The position numbers and the translations under genes are program-made. A stretch of DNA of 64,000 nucleotides from Bacteroidetes bacterium GWB2_32_14 (GTDB lineage: Bacteria; Bacteroidota; Bacteroidia; Bacteroidales; UBA12077): assembly GCA_001768235.1 (NCBI GenBank), contig MENK01000024.1, positions 210,468 through 274,467 on the forward strand, written 5' to 3'. Of the stretch, positions 1-9,387 are shown piece by piece. The notes below the pieces were generated by a model. The model was not told the DNA's origin. It made no database searches and worked only from the letters and a program-made list of their open reading frames with translations. Positions within the stretch are counted from its first letter, which is position 1. Each line of letters begins with the position of its first letter.

Positions 1-2449
1 CGTTAAAATAAGCATCGCTAAAAATAGTTTTTGTAAGCTCAGATTTATATTTAACAGGAATAAGCTCAAGTTTATTGAAAGGTTCTTTTTCGGGTTTACA
101 CCACAAAATATTTACCTGGCTTGGTTTATGATCAATTTCCCAGTTGCAAAACGGGATTATCACTGCTTTAAACTCCAGGCCTTTCGATTTATGAATGGTA
201 ATTATACGGATTGCATCCTGATTCTCAGAAATGTTGAGCGTTTCGTTAAATCCTTTTTCGTTCCACCATTCTATAAAGGTATGAATGTCGGCAGATTTAT
301 TCCTGCTGAAATTGAGAACAATATCCTGAAAGGCTTGTAAATAGGGAATGTCTTGTTTAAGTTGATTCAAATTAAAAATCTTTATTATTTGATCGGTTAG
401 CTCAAACAGGGGAAGTTGTTTCAATAAATCCAGGGAATTTAAAAAAACTGACGGGAGACTTTTTTGCAATTGGTTATCCTTTTCGTGTAAGAAACTTTCA
501 GGAAATGCCTGAGAATCTTTTTTTACAGGCTCTGTGTTGATTATATTTTTCTGATAATTCCAGGCAAGATAAGCCGTGTTTATGTCATCACCGGGATCGA
601 GAAGAAAATTTAAAACCGATAAAATGAAAGGAATAACAGTCGAATTTACAAGGAAAAGCGAGTCATTCGAAATAAAATCAAAGCGATATTTTGTAGTTTC
701 TGTTAACGAATTTTTATATTGAATCAACGTGTCGGCAATCTCCTGGCCTTCAGAGCCTCTCCGAACAAGAACCGCGATATCATTTAAGCGGAATCCTTTA
801 TCCTGTAAGTTTTCGATTAATTTAGGGACACGATTTTTTACTTCTGTTTTCCATTCCTTAAATTCAGAATCTTTAAAAAAGGTATGGTGAACATATCCGC
901 CATCGTTGTCCATTCCTTCAGGATTTTGCTGAATAATATCGCTATAGGCATTTACAATTTTATTCTCGAACCCGGGATTGGATTTGGGCAGTTGTTCATT
1001 AAAATGGTTTTGCAGAATTGTTGACGAATACCAAAATGCGGCGTTATTGTATGCAATAATTTTCTTTTTGCTGCGCCAGTTGATTTTTAACGATTGTAAA
1101 TCGGGAGTAAACTGCGAGAAATCGTTGTTTACATTTTCTGACAGTATTTTCCAATCGCTGTTTCGCCAACGGTAAATCGACTGTTTTACATCGCCAACAA
1201 GCAGGTTATTGTTTCCTTCGGCAAGGCTGTTTCCTATTAAGGGTTTAAAGTTATTCCACTGAATGCGCGATGTATCCTGAAACTCATCAATCATGAAATG
1301 CTTATAAATACTGCCTGTTTTCTCGTAGATAAATGGAGAGTCATTCGTGTCGATAATAATCTGTAAAAGCCTGCCCGCGTCCGAAATAAGGAATATTCCC
1401 TGTTCTTCGCAGTAGGATCGGAGTTTGTTGGCAATGTCGGTTAAAATGCCCAGTGTATGTATAAACCTGAGTATGTTAAGCGAAGTATAATAATCAACAT
1501 GGTTTTCGTTGTAAAAATGAATTGCATCAAGCAGTAGTTCGAATAAACCATTATGAAGAGCATTCTCAATAATCTCTTTTTTGGGACTGTCTTTTTTAAT
1601 CCAGGGATCTATACTTTCTGTTCCACTTATGGCTCTTGTTCTTGGTTCAAAATCATTTTTTTCAGAAATATTGATGAAATATCCGGCTACACCAGATTTC
1701 CCGTAACTAAAATCTTCAATGGTGAGGCCATTTTTTTCGATAATTTGTAGTCCTTGCTTACCGAAGGCCTTTAGTGTGTTTTCGAACTTCGCCTTTATTT
1801 CCTGCAGCTTGTTCAGGTAATCCTTAAGAAAAGCCTTGTCATTCATTTTTTTGATAAGTGCCTGGTCGAACGATTTATATTCTTCTTTAAAAATCTCTTG
1901 TGCCAGTTTCAGAATATCGTTTTTGAAGTCCCATTTCGAACCTTCTTCAATGTTAGTTAATGCAAAGTTTACAAGCCATTCGCGTAATTCTTTATTTGAT
2001 TCGAGATCGAGAAGCAGCTCATCAACCACTTTGTTCAGCACTTCGTTGTGATCCAGTTCAACAGTATAACCAGGTTGGATGCCAACTTCGCGGGTAAACG
2101 AACGAATAATTTTTTGAAAAAAGGTGTCAATAGTATTTATAGAGAACTTTGAAAAATCGTGCAGAATAGATGATAATATCTGCCGCGATTTTACCCTGAT
2201 TTCGTTTTCTGTTAAATTGAATTCATTTTTTATACTTTGCAAATAACCCGATTTTTCGCCTGTCGATAATTTATAAAGCTCGTTTAATATACGGCTTTTC
2301 ATTTCGGCTGTTGCTTTATTTGTAAAGGTTACAGCCAGAATACGACGGTAATTGAAAGCACTTTTAAACAGCAATAAAATATACTCTTCGGTAAGTTTAT
2401 ACGTTTTCCCCGAACCTGCCGATGCTTTATATATAGTGAGTTGCGACAT
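1..2449 (-). CDS. UvrD/REP-family helicase, RecB/AddA-like (partial, C-terminus outside window)
   Basis: The minus strand is open from an ATG at 2449 to the left edge, giving about 816 residues of an incomplete protein. The N-terminus carries the Walker A motif ASAGSGKTYKL, then AVTFTNKATAEMKSRI (motif Ia region), DEFQDTS (motif II, DExx box), LVGDVKQSIYRWR (motif III) and ITIHKSKGLEF (motif V), in the order of superfamily 1A helicases. The long insertions and the early GSGKT resemble the RecB/AddA-type double-strand break repair helicases of Bacteroidota more than compact UvrD/PcrA. In those proteins a PD-(D/E)XK nuclease domain often follows; that part would lie left of the window and is not seen. 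Expected role: ATP-driven unwinding and end processing in recombinational repair. The partner (AddB-like) gene is also not visible. Confidence 0.9.
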   Translation of the reverse strand, partial: MSQLTIYKASAGSGKTYKLTEEYILLLFKSAFNYRRILAVTFTNKATAEMKSRILNELYKLSTGEKSGYLQSIKNEFNLTENEIRVKSRQILSSILHDFSKFSINTIDTFFQKIIRSFTREVGIQPGYTVELDHNEVLNKVVDELLLDLESNKELREWLVNFALTNIEEGSKWDFKNDILKLAQEIFKEEYKSFDQALIKKMNDKAFLKDYLNKLQEIKAKFENTLKAFGKQGLQIIEKNGLTIEDFSYGKSGVAGYFINISEKNDFEPRTRAISGTESIDPWIKKDSPKKEIIENALHNGLFELLLDAIHFYNENHVDYYTSLNILRFIHTLGILTDIANKLRSYCEEQGIFLISDAGRLLQIIIDTNDSPFIYEKTGSIYKHFMIDEFQDTSRIQWNNFKPLIGNSLAEGNNNLLVGDVKQSIYRWRNSDWKILSENVNNDFSQFTPDLQSLKINWRSKKKIIAYNNAAFWYSSTILQNHFNEQLPKSNPGFENKIVNAYSDIIQQNPEGMDNDGGYVHHTFFKDSEFKEWKTEVKNRVPKLIENLQDKGFRLNDIAVLVRRGSEGQEIADTLIQYKNSLTETTKYRFDFISNDSLFLVNSTVIPFILSVLNFLLDPGDDINTAYLAWNYQKNIINTEPVKKDSQAFPESFLHEKDNQLQKSLPSVFLNSLDLLKQLPLFELTDQIIKIFNLNQLKQDIPYLQAFQDIVLNFSRNKSADIHTFIEWWNEKGFNETLNISENQDAIRIITIHKSKGLEFKAVIIPFCNWEIDHKPSQVNILWCKPEKEPFNKLELIPVKYKSELTKTIFSDAYFN

Positions 2450-2531
2450 TGAATCAATTCTAATTTATCATTCCTGATAAAATTAAGCAAAAAACCGGGT
2501 TGAAAGGAATTTAATTATTAACATCTTCAAT

Positions 2532-2614
2532 AGAACGCTGATAACGCAGATTTTACAGATTGATGCGGATTAAATCTCGGGGGGTATCATAATTATCAGT
2601 GTTATCAGCGTTCT
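2532..2614. repeat. Intergenic inverted repeat with perfect 14-bp arms
   Basis: The arms at 2532-2545 (AGAACGCTGATAAC) and 2601-2614 are exact reverse complements around about 55 bases that contain further GATTTTACAGATT-like text. Such AACGCTGATAACGCAGATT elements are, from memory, common dispersed intergenic repeats in Bacteroidota genomes. It sits between divergently transcribed genes (helicase and mnmA), so it is not a simple shared terminator. Confidence 0.7.
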
Positions 2615-2629
2615 AAAATATTGTTTCGT

Positions 2630-2664
2630 CTAAAATCTAAAATCTAAAATCCAATATCTAAAAT
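2630..2664. repeat. Five 7-bp direct repeats (CTAAAAT)
   Basis: Units lie at 2630, 2637, 2644, 2651 (degenerate, CCAATAT) and 2658. They end 8 bases before the probable -7 box of mnmA, so copy-number change could alter promoter spacing or upstream DNA curvature. That effect is inference. Confidence 0.75.
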
Positions 2665-2671
2665 AAATAAA

Positions 2672-2679
2672 TACCTTTG
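2672..2679 (+). promoter_or_regulatory. Probable -7 box of the mnmA promoter
   Basis: TACCTTTG matches the Bacteroidota -7 consensus TAnnTTTG and is 31 bases before the mnmA ATG. No TTTG -33 box is at the ideal 19-base distance, so the assignment is tentative. Confidence 0.4.
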
Positions 2680-2710
2680 TTTTCTGAAATCTTTTGAAAG
2701 CGAAATAAAA

Positions 2711-3877
2711 ATGAAAACCGTTGTAGTAGGCATGTCGGGTGGTGTTGATTCTAGTGTTGCTGCATATCTTTTAAAACAACAAGGATATGAAGTAATCGGG
2801 TTATTTATGAAAAACTGGGACGATTCGTCGGTAACACTTACCAGCAATTGTACCTGGGAAGATGACTTGCTTTTTGCCGAAATGGTTTCTAAAAAAATTG
2901 ATATTCCATTACATACAGTCGATTTAAGTGATCAGTACCGAAAACGGGTTGTGGAATATATGTTTGCAGAGTACGAACGTGGTCGCACACCAAACCCCGA
3001 TGTATTGTGTAATCGTGAAATAAAATTTGATATTTTTATCGACGAAGCACTTAAACTGGGGGCTGAATATGTAGCAACAGGACATTATTGCCGAAAAGAA
3101 ATTATTGATAGTAATGGGGCCCCTGTTTACAAATTGCTTGCCGGAAAAGACCCGAATAAAGACCAGAGTTATTTTTTGTGCCAGTTAAGTCAGCATCAGC
3201 TTTCCCGGGCATTGTTTCCCGTAGGTGAATTGCTTAAACCCGAAGTTCGTAAAATTGCCGATGAGCAAGGTTTAGCCACCGCAACACGTAAAGATTCGCA
3301 AGGTATTTGCTTTGTGGGAAAAGTAGATCTGCCAACTTTTTTACAACAAAAATTGCAGGCTAAAAAAGGTGATATTATTGAAATCCCCGAAAGTTATTAT
3401 GCCGATCTTAAGAAATCTGATGACTTAAATGAACTTTCAAAAGCATATTCTTATAAACGCGAAGATGGCCATATAATGGCTGTTCATCGTGGTGCTCATT
3501 TTTATACCATTGGCCAGCGCAAAGGATTGAATATTGGTGGTACAGGAAAACCAATGTATGTGATTGCTATTGATGTGAACGAAAATATTGTTTTTGTTGG
3601 TTGTGGCGATGAGCATCCGGGGTTGTATCGCAAAGGTTTATTTATTACAAACGATGAGATTCATTGGATTCGTAGCGATATTGAGATGCGAATGGATGAG
3701 AGCAGAAAGTATCTTGTAAGAATCCGATACCGCCAACCTTTACAGGAAGCCACATTAATTAAGAAATCAGAAGGTATATATATTGTATTTGATAAACCCC
3801 AGCGAGGAATTGCTCCTGGGCAATTTGCTGCATGGTACGATGGGGAAGAATTAATTGGGTCTGGGGTAATTAGTTAG
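2711..3877 (+). CDS. mnmA: tRNA-specific 2-thiouridylase MnmA
   Basis: 388 residues, the usual family length. MnmA activates C2 of uridine 34 in tRNA(Lys/Glu/Gln) with ATP and inserts sulfur from a persulfide relay in the cytoplasm. The PP-loop GMSGGVDSS is at residues 7-15. The two catalytic cysteines are C100 (PNPDVLCNRE) and C200 (DSQGICFVG), at the spacing of the E. coli enzyme (C102/C199). The tRNA-binding and C-terminal beta-barrel segments (IGQRKGLNIGG, RGIAPGQ) are intact. It starts a plus-strand pair with the radical SAM gene 110 bases downstream, another probable tRNA-modification enzyme. Confidence 0.97.
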   Translation: MKTVVVGMSGGVDSSVAAYLLKQQGYEVIGLFMKNWDDSSVTLTSNCTWEDDLLFAEMVSKKIDIPLHTVDLSDQYRKRVVEYMFAEYERGRTPNPDVLCNREIKFDIFIDEALKLGAEYVATGHYCRKEIIDSNGAPVYKLLAGKDPNKDQSYFLCQLSQHQLSRALFPVGELLKPEVRKIADEQGLATATRKDSQGICFVGKVDLPTFLQQKLQAKKGDIIEIPESYYADLKKSDDLNELSKAYSYKREDGHIMAVHRGAHFYTIGQRKGLNIGGTGKPMYVIAIDVNENIVFVGCGDEHPGLYRKGLFITNDEIHWIRSDIEMRMDESRKYLVRIRYRQPLQEATLIKKSEGIYIVFDKPQRGIAPGQFAAWYDGEELIGSGVIS

Positions 3878-3987
3878 TGTTGGTGAATTGTGACCAGTGA
3901 TTGGTGGAATGCTAAGTTGCTAAATTAGTAAAACTGACAACTTTATTATGTTCTTAATTTTTTCAACTTTCAACTTATAACTTATTT

Positions 3988-4923
3988 ATGTACAAACATC
4001 TTTTTGGCCCGGTGCCTTCGCGCAGGTTAGGAATGTCTCTAGGTGTTGATTTAGTTCCACACAAAGTGTGCTCGCTGAATTGCATTTATTGCGAATGCGG
4101 AGCTACTACCCAGTTAACAACTGAACGAAAAGAATATGTTTCGTATGATGAAATTATTGCTGAGCTTTATGATTTTTTTCAGCATAATCCAAAACCCGAT
4201 TATATCACTTTCTCAGGAGCCGGAGAACCAACCCTGAATATCCATATCGGAAGGATTATTGAATACATCAAGAAAAACTACCCTGGAATTCCTGTTGCAG
4301 TTTTAACCAATGGAACATTGCTTTCGAACCCACAGGTAAGAAAAGAATTGATGTTGGCAGATTTAATTTTACCATCGCTCGATGCTGCTGATGATGTTGC
4401 TTTTCGAAAAACAGATCGCCCATTGAAAGATTTTAGTATTGCAAATTATATCCGGGGATTAATCGATTTTAGTAAAGAATTTACAGGCAAGATTTGGCTC
4501 GAAGTAATGATTTTACCCGGATACAATGATGATATCCAGAATCTGAATTTATTAAAAGAAGCGATTGTAAAAATAAGTCCCGAAAAAGTACAGTTAAATA
4601 CATTAGATCGCCCGGGAGTAATTGAGAATATTCGGGCTGCAAGCCGTATAGAATTGCAGAATATTATTGATTTATGGCAATTGCCAAATGTGGAAATTGT
4701 TGCTGCATCAGCAAAACGAAAAGAAAATCAGTCGTTTCGTAAAGATATTGAAAACACAATTTTTGAAACTATATCACGAAGGCCTTGTACACTAGAAGAT
4801 TTACAAAATATACTGGGTTTACATGCAAACGAAATTAACAAATACCTCGATGTGCTGGATTCTGAAGGTAAATTAACTACCTACCGTCAGGAAAGAGGAG
4901 TTTTTTATCAAATCAAAAAATAG
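3988..4923 (+). CDS. Radical SAM protein, wyosine-synthase-like (COG0731 family)
   Basis: 311 residues. The radical SAM cluster-binding motif is C28-X3-C32-X2-C35 (CSLNCIYC), preceded by FGPVPSRRLG, which is typical of the COG0731 family. That family includes the archaeal TYW1-like proteins of tricyclic base formation in tRNA(Phe); bacterial members have no settled substrate. SGAGEPTLN (SAM-binding GGE-like segment) and LPGYND follow. The last 75 residues look like a winged helix (TLEDLQNILGLHANEINKYL), suggesting nucleic-acid binding. The family call is firm; the substrate is not known. Downstream of mnmA, so a tRNA role is plausible. Confidence 0.85.
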   Translation: MYKHLFGPVPSRRLGMSLGVDLVPHKVCSLNCIYCECGATTQLTTERKEYVSYDEIIAELYDFFQHNPKPDYITFSGAGEPTLNIHIGRIIEYIKKNYPGIPVAVLTNGTLLSNPQVRKELMLADLILPSLDAADDVAFRKTDRPLKDFSIANYIRGLIDFSKEFTGKIWLEVMILPGYNDDIQNLNLLKEAIVKISPEKVQLNTLDRPGVIENIRAASRIELQNIIDLWQLPNVEIVAASAKRKENQSFRKDIENTIFETISRRPCTLEDLQNILGLHANEINKYLDVLDSEGKLTTYRQERGVFYQIKK

Positions 4924-4924
4924 T

Positions 4925-4998
4925 TTTCAGCCAATAGCTAATAGCTGAAAGTCATTATTTAAAATACTCATAGCTAATGACTAACAGCTAAAAGTTTT
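4925..4998. repeat. Degenerate TAGCTAAT/AGCTGAAAG repeat between convergent genes
   Basis: The words CAATAGCTAATAGCTGAAAG, TAGCTAATGACTAACAGC and AGCTAAAAG overlap in a 75-base gap. It includes a 7-bp inverted repeat, TTTCAGC (4925-4931) with GCTGAAA (4944-4950), and ends in a T run. It may act as a weak bidirectional terminator for the converging genes. Confidence 0.5.
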
Positions 4999-4999
4999 T

Positions 5000-5488
5000 T
5001 TATTCAGCAATATTTTTCTTTTCGAGTTTTTTATGTATATCCGGAACAAGTAATAAAGCAGCAGTTCCATACCAGGGTTTAAGTTCCATAACCAGGCTGC
5101 CTGCCTGAATTGCCGGATCTGTTTCTGTTAACAACCGGGCTTCTTCTAAAGTTGCAACATCGAAAATATATATACCACGCATATCATCATTATCCATGAA
5201 CGGGCCCGCGAGTATCAGTTTGCCTTCATCGGCCAGTCGCATAATGTTTTCAAGGTGAGCTTTTTGTAATTTGGCTGCTTCAGCAGAATCCGCCGGGCGA
5301 TTTGGTCCACGTTTCAAAAAAGCAATAACATAATGTTTCATTCCAAATTCATCGGCTCCTGTTTTTTGAATAAGTGTTGAATCAAGAGTTATTTCAGCAG
5401 AAATATCAACAGGTATAGCTTCATTTGTTTTTTTATTACATCCGCTAATTATTAAACCTGCAATTAGAATAAATAGATATTTTTTCAT
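5000..5488 (-). CDS. YciI-like domain lipoprotein
   Basis: 162 residues from the ATG at 5488. I prefer this start to the upstream in-frame ATG at 5536 because it opens a clean lipoprotein signal, MKKYLFILIAGLIISGC, with the lipobox ending at C17. The mature part carries a YciI-like ferredoxin-fold domain: HYVIAFLKRGPNR, a helix with KAHLENIMRLADEGKL, then LAGPFMDND and GIYIFDVATLEEARLL. YciI-like proteins are small dimers of uncertain function, related to muconolactone isomerase. A lipid-anchored version implies an envelope location. Substrate unknown. Confidence 0.8.
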   Translation of the reverse strand: MKKYLFILIAGLIISGCNKKTNEAIPVDISAEITLDSTLIQKTGADEFGMKHYVIAFLKRGPNRPADSAEAAKLQKAHLENIMRLADEGKLILAGPFMDNDDMRGIYIFDVATLEEARLLTETDPAIQAGSLVMELKPWYGTAALLLVPDIHKKLEKKNIAE

Positions 5489-5567
5489 TTTTAAATGTAT
5501 AAAAGATTGAAAAATAGGAATAACGCAAATTATCAAAATAATTTATAATATCTTTTAATTAAATAAA

Positions 5568-5575
5568 TATATTTG
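5568..5575 (+). promoter_or_regulatory. Probable -7 box before the M28 peptidase
   Basis: TATATTTG fits TAnnTTTG and lies 29 bases before the ATG at 5605. No good -33 TTTG was found. Confidence 0.35.
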
Positions 5576-5604
5576 ATACTTTCGATTGAATAATATAATT
5601 ACAA

Positions 5605-7137
5605 ATGAAAACATACATTAGTTCATTTATTGCTGTATTTGTGTTTTTTATTGTTTCAAATGCGCAAAATGAGTACGCTAAAAATATAACAATTGAATCG
5701 GTCAAAGCTCATATCGATACGCTTGCTTCCGAAAGCATGAAAGGCCGGAATACTGGTGAAGATGGGCAGAAAATAGCTGCTCGGTATATTTCTGATATCT
5801 TTAATTATTCATATTTAAAATCTCCCTATAAAAGCAGCTATTATCAGAGGTTTAATCTTTTTCAATACAAAAATGGAACAAGTACGATTCAAACTGTTTC
5901 AAATCCTTTTTTTCCAACAGTATATTTTGGAAGCGAAGATATTATCGATAGTATAAGTTTAAAAGCGGTATTTGCCGGTTTTGGAACTTCGATGGATTTT
6001 AAAAATCTGGATACTCGGGATAAATTAATTACTATTTTGGCCGATGATGTAAAAAGCTCGATTGAACGGATTAAACAAATCGCGATTCCCGATAGGCCAA
6101 ACTATTTTGTAGTTGCTCTTCCTCCTGGAAATACAAAATTTAAAGAAGATGAAATTAAGGAATTTGACAGTTTTATGAAATTGTACTTTTTTGAATACAT
6201 AGCTCTGGGAGGAGGTATGATGGATTCAATTGGATTATCTGAATTTAGAAATTCATATTCTATTGTTAAAGATTTAAGAATTTCTTCTACCGCTGATATT
6301 CGTGTTTTCTTTATTAGCCAGGACTGGCTGATAGCACTTTTTGGAAAAAATGCCAATGAACTAAAAAAGATTTCGAAAGAAAACCAAACGAGTACCAGGA
6401 ACTTATTAACAGAAATCAATGGTGATGAGATATTACTTCAAATTGATTTTTCTCCTAAGCTTGATACAATAGGTACAGAAAATGTAATCGGGTATATTGA
6501 AGGGAACGAACTAAAAGATGAATTTGTGATTGTTGGCGCACATTACGATCATGTTGGAATAAACCATGACAGTACAATTAATTACGGGGCCGATGACAAT
6601 GCATCGGGAACAGGAGCTGTTCTGGAGCTTGCCAAACAATTTGCACAAGCAAAAAAAGATGGAGTAAAATTTAAGCGAAGCATTTTATTCATGACTTTTT
6701 CTGCTGAAGAAAAAGGATTGTATGGTTCTAAAGTATTTGTGAATAATCCTCCTTTTCCATTAGGAAAAATCCATTTATTAATTAATATGGACATGATTGG
6801 GAGAAACCAGGATAATAAAGAAGAATACAATAATACAGTTTATATTGCAGGATGGGAAGGAGGAAGCAAGTTCAGGAAAGTTGCTAAAAAAGAAAATAAA
6901 AAAAATACCAATTTAAAAGTTGATTTTACACCCGGAATGTATCAACGACTTGTTTGGCGTTCCAGTTCCGATCATCATCCTTTCATGGAACATGAAGTCC
7001 CGGTTTTGGTTTTTTTTACAGGCTTGCATCCCGATTATCATACATCGCTCGATACTCCCGATAAAATTAATTACGACAAGTATCATCGGATTGTACAGTT
7101 GATTTTTGAAACAACCTGGGAAATTGTAAATAAATAG
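5605..7137 (+). CDS. Secreted M28-family zinc aminopeptidase
   Basis: 510 residues with a signal peptide (about residues 1-20, ending SNAQ). The peptidase domain is in the C-terminal half: H313 and D315 in AHYDHVG, the bridging aspartate in GADDNASG (328-335), E368-E369 in SAEEKG (general base and metal ligand), D396 in NMDMIGR, and the terminal His in SDHHPF (H457/H458). All metal and catalytic positions of family M28 are present. Residues 90-300 probably hold a protease-associated (PA)-like insert. It should release N-terminal amino acids from peptides in the periplasm or outside the cell, giving peptide nutrients. Single gene; convergent with the HutD gene 4 bases downstream. Confidence 0.93.
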   Translation: MKTYISSFIAVFVFFIVSNAQNEYAKNITIESVKAHIDTLASESMKGRNTGEDGQKIAARYISDIFNYSYLKSPYKSSYYQRFNLFQYKNGTSTIQTVSNPFFPTVYFGSEDIIDSISLKAVFAGFGTSMDFKNLDTRDKLITILADDVKSSIERIKQIAIPDRPNYFVVALPPGNTKFKEDEIKEFDSFMKLYFFEYIALGGGMMDSIGLSEFRNSYSIVKDLRISSTADIRVFFISQDWLIALFGKNANELKKISKENQTSTRNLLTEINGDEILLQIDFSPKLDTIGTENVIGYIEGNELKDEFVIVGAHYDHVGINHDSTINYGADDNASGTGAVLELAKQFAQAKKDGVKFKRSILFMTFSAEEKGLYGSKVFVNNPPFPLGKIHLLINMDMIGRNQDNKEEYNNTVYIAGWEGGSKFRKVAKKENKKNTNLKVDFTPGMYQRLVWRSSSDHHPFMEHEVPVLVFFTGLHPDYHTSLDTPDKINYDKYHRIVQLIFETTWEIVNK

Positions 7138-7141
7138 AACA

Positions 7142-7747
7142 CTAATAATCTGCGTTCTGTTTATTTATAGAAATACGAGTTGTAATTATTTCTGAAGTTG
7201 ACATTGATTCAATCAAAAAAGGTTTATCTATTTCTTCTGAATAAATAATTAAAACATCACCATTTTCAATTGAATATGAATGATTTTCAGTTTTAAATTT
7301 AAAAATTCCCGTGTAAGCATACAAAACTAAAAAATCATAGTTTTTTGATTTTTTGAATTGGTATTGTTCATCCTTTAGTAAGGATATGGCTTCTAAATCT
7401 CCAAAAGTATTACCAGTAGTCATTACATTAAAATCGGTTGCTTTCCCGTAACTTTTTGTATCCCAGCCACCACTAAATTCATCTTGTTCAAACTTTTTTA
7501 AAATTTTTGAATGATGGTTTTCGTGTTCAATTTTGATTTCCCCGTCAAGAATCATGATTTTACGTGAAACACCCGGAAGCTTGGTAAATGTTGATTCTTC
7601 TGCTTCAACAGTAGCAGTGCTAATTCTAAATAAAAAATCGAGTTTTTTGTATTCAGCGTTATCCGGGTAAATAGCAAGCTGCGTTGTTGTGCCGCCCGGC
7701 CAATTATTCGTGATGAGCCCAGAAGCTTTTATATGCCGTATTTCCAT
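7142..7747 (-). CDS. HutD/Ves family cupin-like protein
   Basis: 201 residues. The N-terminal NNWPGGTTTQLAIYP followed by FLFRISTATVEAEESTFTKLPGVSR is the signature of the HutD/Ves family, a bicupin fold. In proteobacteria HutD lies in histidine-utilisation operons and may bind a ligand; Ves is cold-inducible in E. coli. No hut genes are seen nearby, so the role is open. It is 4 bases downstream of the DUF3795 gene and probably co-transcribed with it. Confidence 0.85.
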   Translation of the reverse strand: MEIRHIKASGLITNNWPGGTTTQLAIYPDNAEYKKLDFLFRISTATVEAEESTFTKLPGVSRKIMILDGEIKIEHENHHSKILKKFEQDEFSGGWDTKSYGKATDFNVMTTGNTFGDLEAISLLKDEQYQFKKSKNYDFLVLYAYTGIFKFKTENHSYSIENGDVLIIYSEEIDKPFLIESMSTSEIITTRISINKQNADY

Positions 7748-7751
7748 TTCT

Positions 7752-8204
7752 TTAGTATCTTGGAGTATCTTTAATTTCTTCGTAATACGCTTCTACTCCA
7801 ATATCTTTCATCCTGGTATTTATATTTATCCATCTTTTTTCGAGATGTTCGTCAAAACCATGTTTTTTGCAGGGAAATTCTTTACACTGAAAACAGAAAT
7901 CGATTGAATGAGCTTTTGAGCATTGTTTTACATTACAGGCAGTAAATAACTTACATTCGTCGTTTCTGCACCCTTTACATTGAACATTTGCAAAGAAATT
8001 GAGCATCACTTTAAAGTCAGGGTATTTTTTAAAGGCAGGTTCGTCTAAAAGGTCTTCAAAACGAGCTGCATAGATGTCAAAATTTCCAAGATTCTCTTTT
8101 AACCCGGTGCATAATTTTTTAATTTCTCCATCAGTATAAGCAAAACACCTTGAGCAGTTAAGTCCGCAAGGACCTAGTAAATTCAATATTTCTGGGTAAA
8201 TCAT
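7752..8204 (-). CDS. DUF3795 cysteine-rich protein
   Basis: 150 residues with many cysteines: C13, C17 and C20 in GPCGLNCSRCFAY, then CKGCRNDECKLFTACNVKQC and CFQCKEFPC. The GxCGxxCxxC start and later CxxC pairs define DUF3795, whose members probably bind metal (zinc or an Fe-S cluster). Function unknown. First gene of a short minus-strand pair with the HutD gene. Confidence 0.85.
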   Translation of the reverse strand: MIYPEILNLLGPCGLNCSRCFAYTDGEIKKLCTGLKENLGNFDIYAARFEDLLDEPAFKKYPDFKVMLNFFANVQCKGCRNDECKLFTACNVKQCSKAHSIDFCFQCKEFPCKKHGFDEHLEKRWININTRMKDIGVEAYYEEIKDTPRY

Positions 8205-8485
8205 ATTATTTATTGTAATAGTAAGCTTTTATATTTTTATCAAAAATAAACTTCATTAGCTAACAACTTTTTAAAATTATTAATTTTTATATAATTCTAC
8301 TAAAATACCTGTTAAAATTTGCATTGTTTTAGTTATTGTATAATATTGAATAACAGTTCATTAACATCCTTTTATTGATAATCAATATTGATTTTAATAA
8401 AAAAATCAATGATATTTGAAATGAATTTGATTATGCTGTATAGTAAATTACTAATTTATTAACTTATTAACTTTTAAAACTTATT
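8205..8485. other. 281-base AT-rich gap between divergent genes
   Basis: The gap should hold the divergent promoters of the DUF3795 and caspase genes. I found no exact TAnnTTTG box at a sensible distance and no RNA gene. The last 35 bases repeat the word TTATTAACTT upstream of the caspase ATG. Confidence 0.5.
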
Positions 8486-9349
8486 ATGAAAACACAAAAA
8501 TGGATTAAATTAACATTTCTTGCTTTATTGTCAGGAGTTATTTTACAAAGTTGTTCAAAAGAAGATCAATTAGTTCCTGAATCTGATTTGGCTATCACTC
8601 AAAGTTCAAATTGGACAGTACGACCAGATTTTGCAACTCTTGATACCAGGCCACAAGACGTAATAGCTCAATTTCAGGTTACCGGAGAAGATGCTTTTCC
8701 AGTAAAACTTGACGAAAATGCAGCAAAAGGTGCTAAATATGCAGTAGTAGTTGGTATTTCAGATTATGAAGGTACATCTAATGATCTTCAATATTGCGAT
8801 GATGATGCTATTGACTGGGAAGCACAATTAGAAGCAGAAGGATATACAGTAACAACTTTATTGGATTTAAATGCAACAAAAAGCGCTATAGAAGCTGCAA
8901 TAACTACACTTGCAAGCCAATCAATTGCTGGTAATGAAATAGCTTTCATATACTCAGGACATGGTAGCAGGGGTAATATTGTTACAACAGACTTGTATTA
9001 CATAAGTAGTGCATGGTTTGGAACAATGTTTTCTACTGCAACTAGTACAAAAATGATGTTTAGTTTTGATGCTTGCCAGATAGGTGCTATGGCTACCGAT
9101 CTTAATGCTACAGGCAGAGTTATTGCTGTTGCTTCAAGCACAAAAACATATTCTTATGATGGTGACGCAACCATGCAAAATGGAGTTTTTACTTATTACC
9201 AAATGATAGGTTTAGATCAAATGAATTATATTTATTTTGAACCAGATTGCCAATATGCTTGCGACCAGATGATATTATGGGCAAAAACTGCTCACGTTCG
9301 CGTTGCTCCATCGTATGTTGATTCATATGCTGGCGATCTTGATATATAG
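8486..9349 (+). CDS. Caspase-like (C14/metacaspase) lipoprotein
   Basis: 287 residues. Lipoprotein signal MKTQKWIKLTFLALLSGVIL-QSC with the lipid Cys at 23. A spacer of about 60 residues leads to a caspase-fold domain: AKYAVVVGISDYEGTSNDL, then the catalytic dyad H159 (YSGHGSR) and C197 (FDACQIG). Both catalytic residues and the acidic DDDAIDWEAQL segment of metacaspases are present, so an active Arg/Lys-type cysteine peptidase is likely. There is no obvious added domain or partner gene, and location is the envelope rather than the cytosol, which argues against a cytosolic abortive-infection effector. A terminator follows. Confidence 0.88.
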   Translation: MKTQKWIKLTFLALLSGVILQSCSKEDQLVPESDLAITQSSNWTVRPDFATLDTRPQDVIAQFQVTGEDAFPVKLDENAAKGAKYAVVVGISDYEGTSNDLQYCDDDAIDWEAQLEAEGYTVTTLLDLNATKSAIEAAITTLASQSIAGNEIAFIYSGHGSRGNIVTTDLYYISSAWFGTMFSTATSTKMMFSFDACQIGAMATDLNATGRVIAVASSTKTYSYDGDATMQNGVFTYYQMIGLDQMNYIYFEPDCQYACDQMILWAKTAHVRVAPSYVDSYAGDLDI

Positions 9350-9387
9350 AATTTTTTAATTGCTTATACTATACTGCATATAAATAC

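Noticed and set aside
128..2051. Several plus-strand open frames at the left edge
   Set aside because: All are shadows of the minus-strand helicase, which shows motifs I to V over the same stretch.
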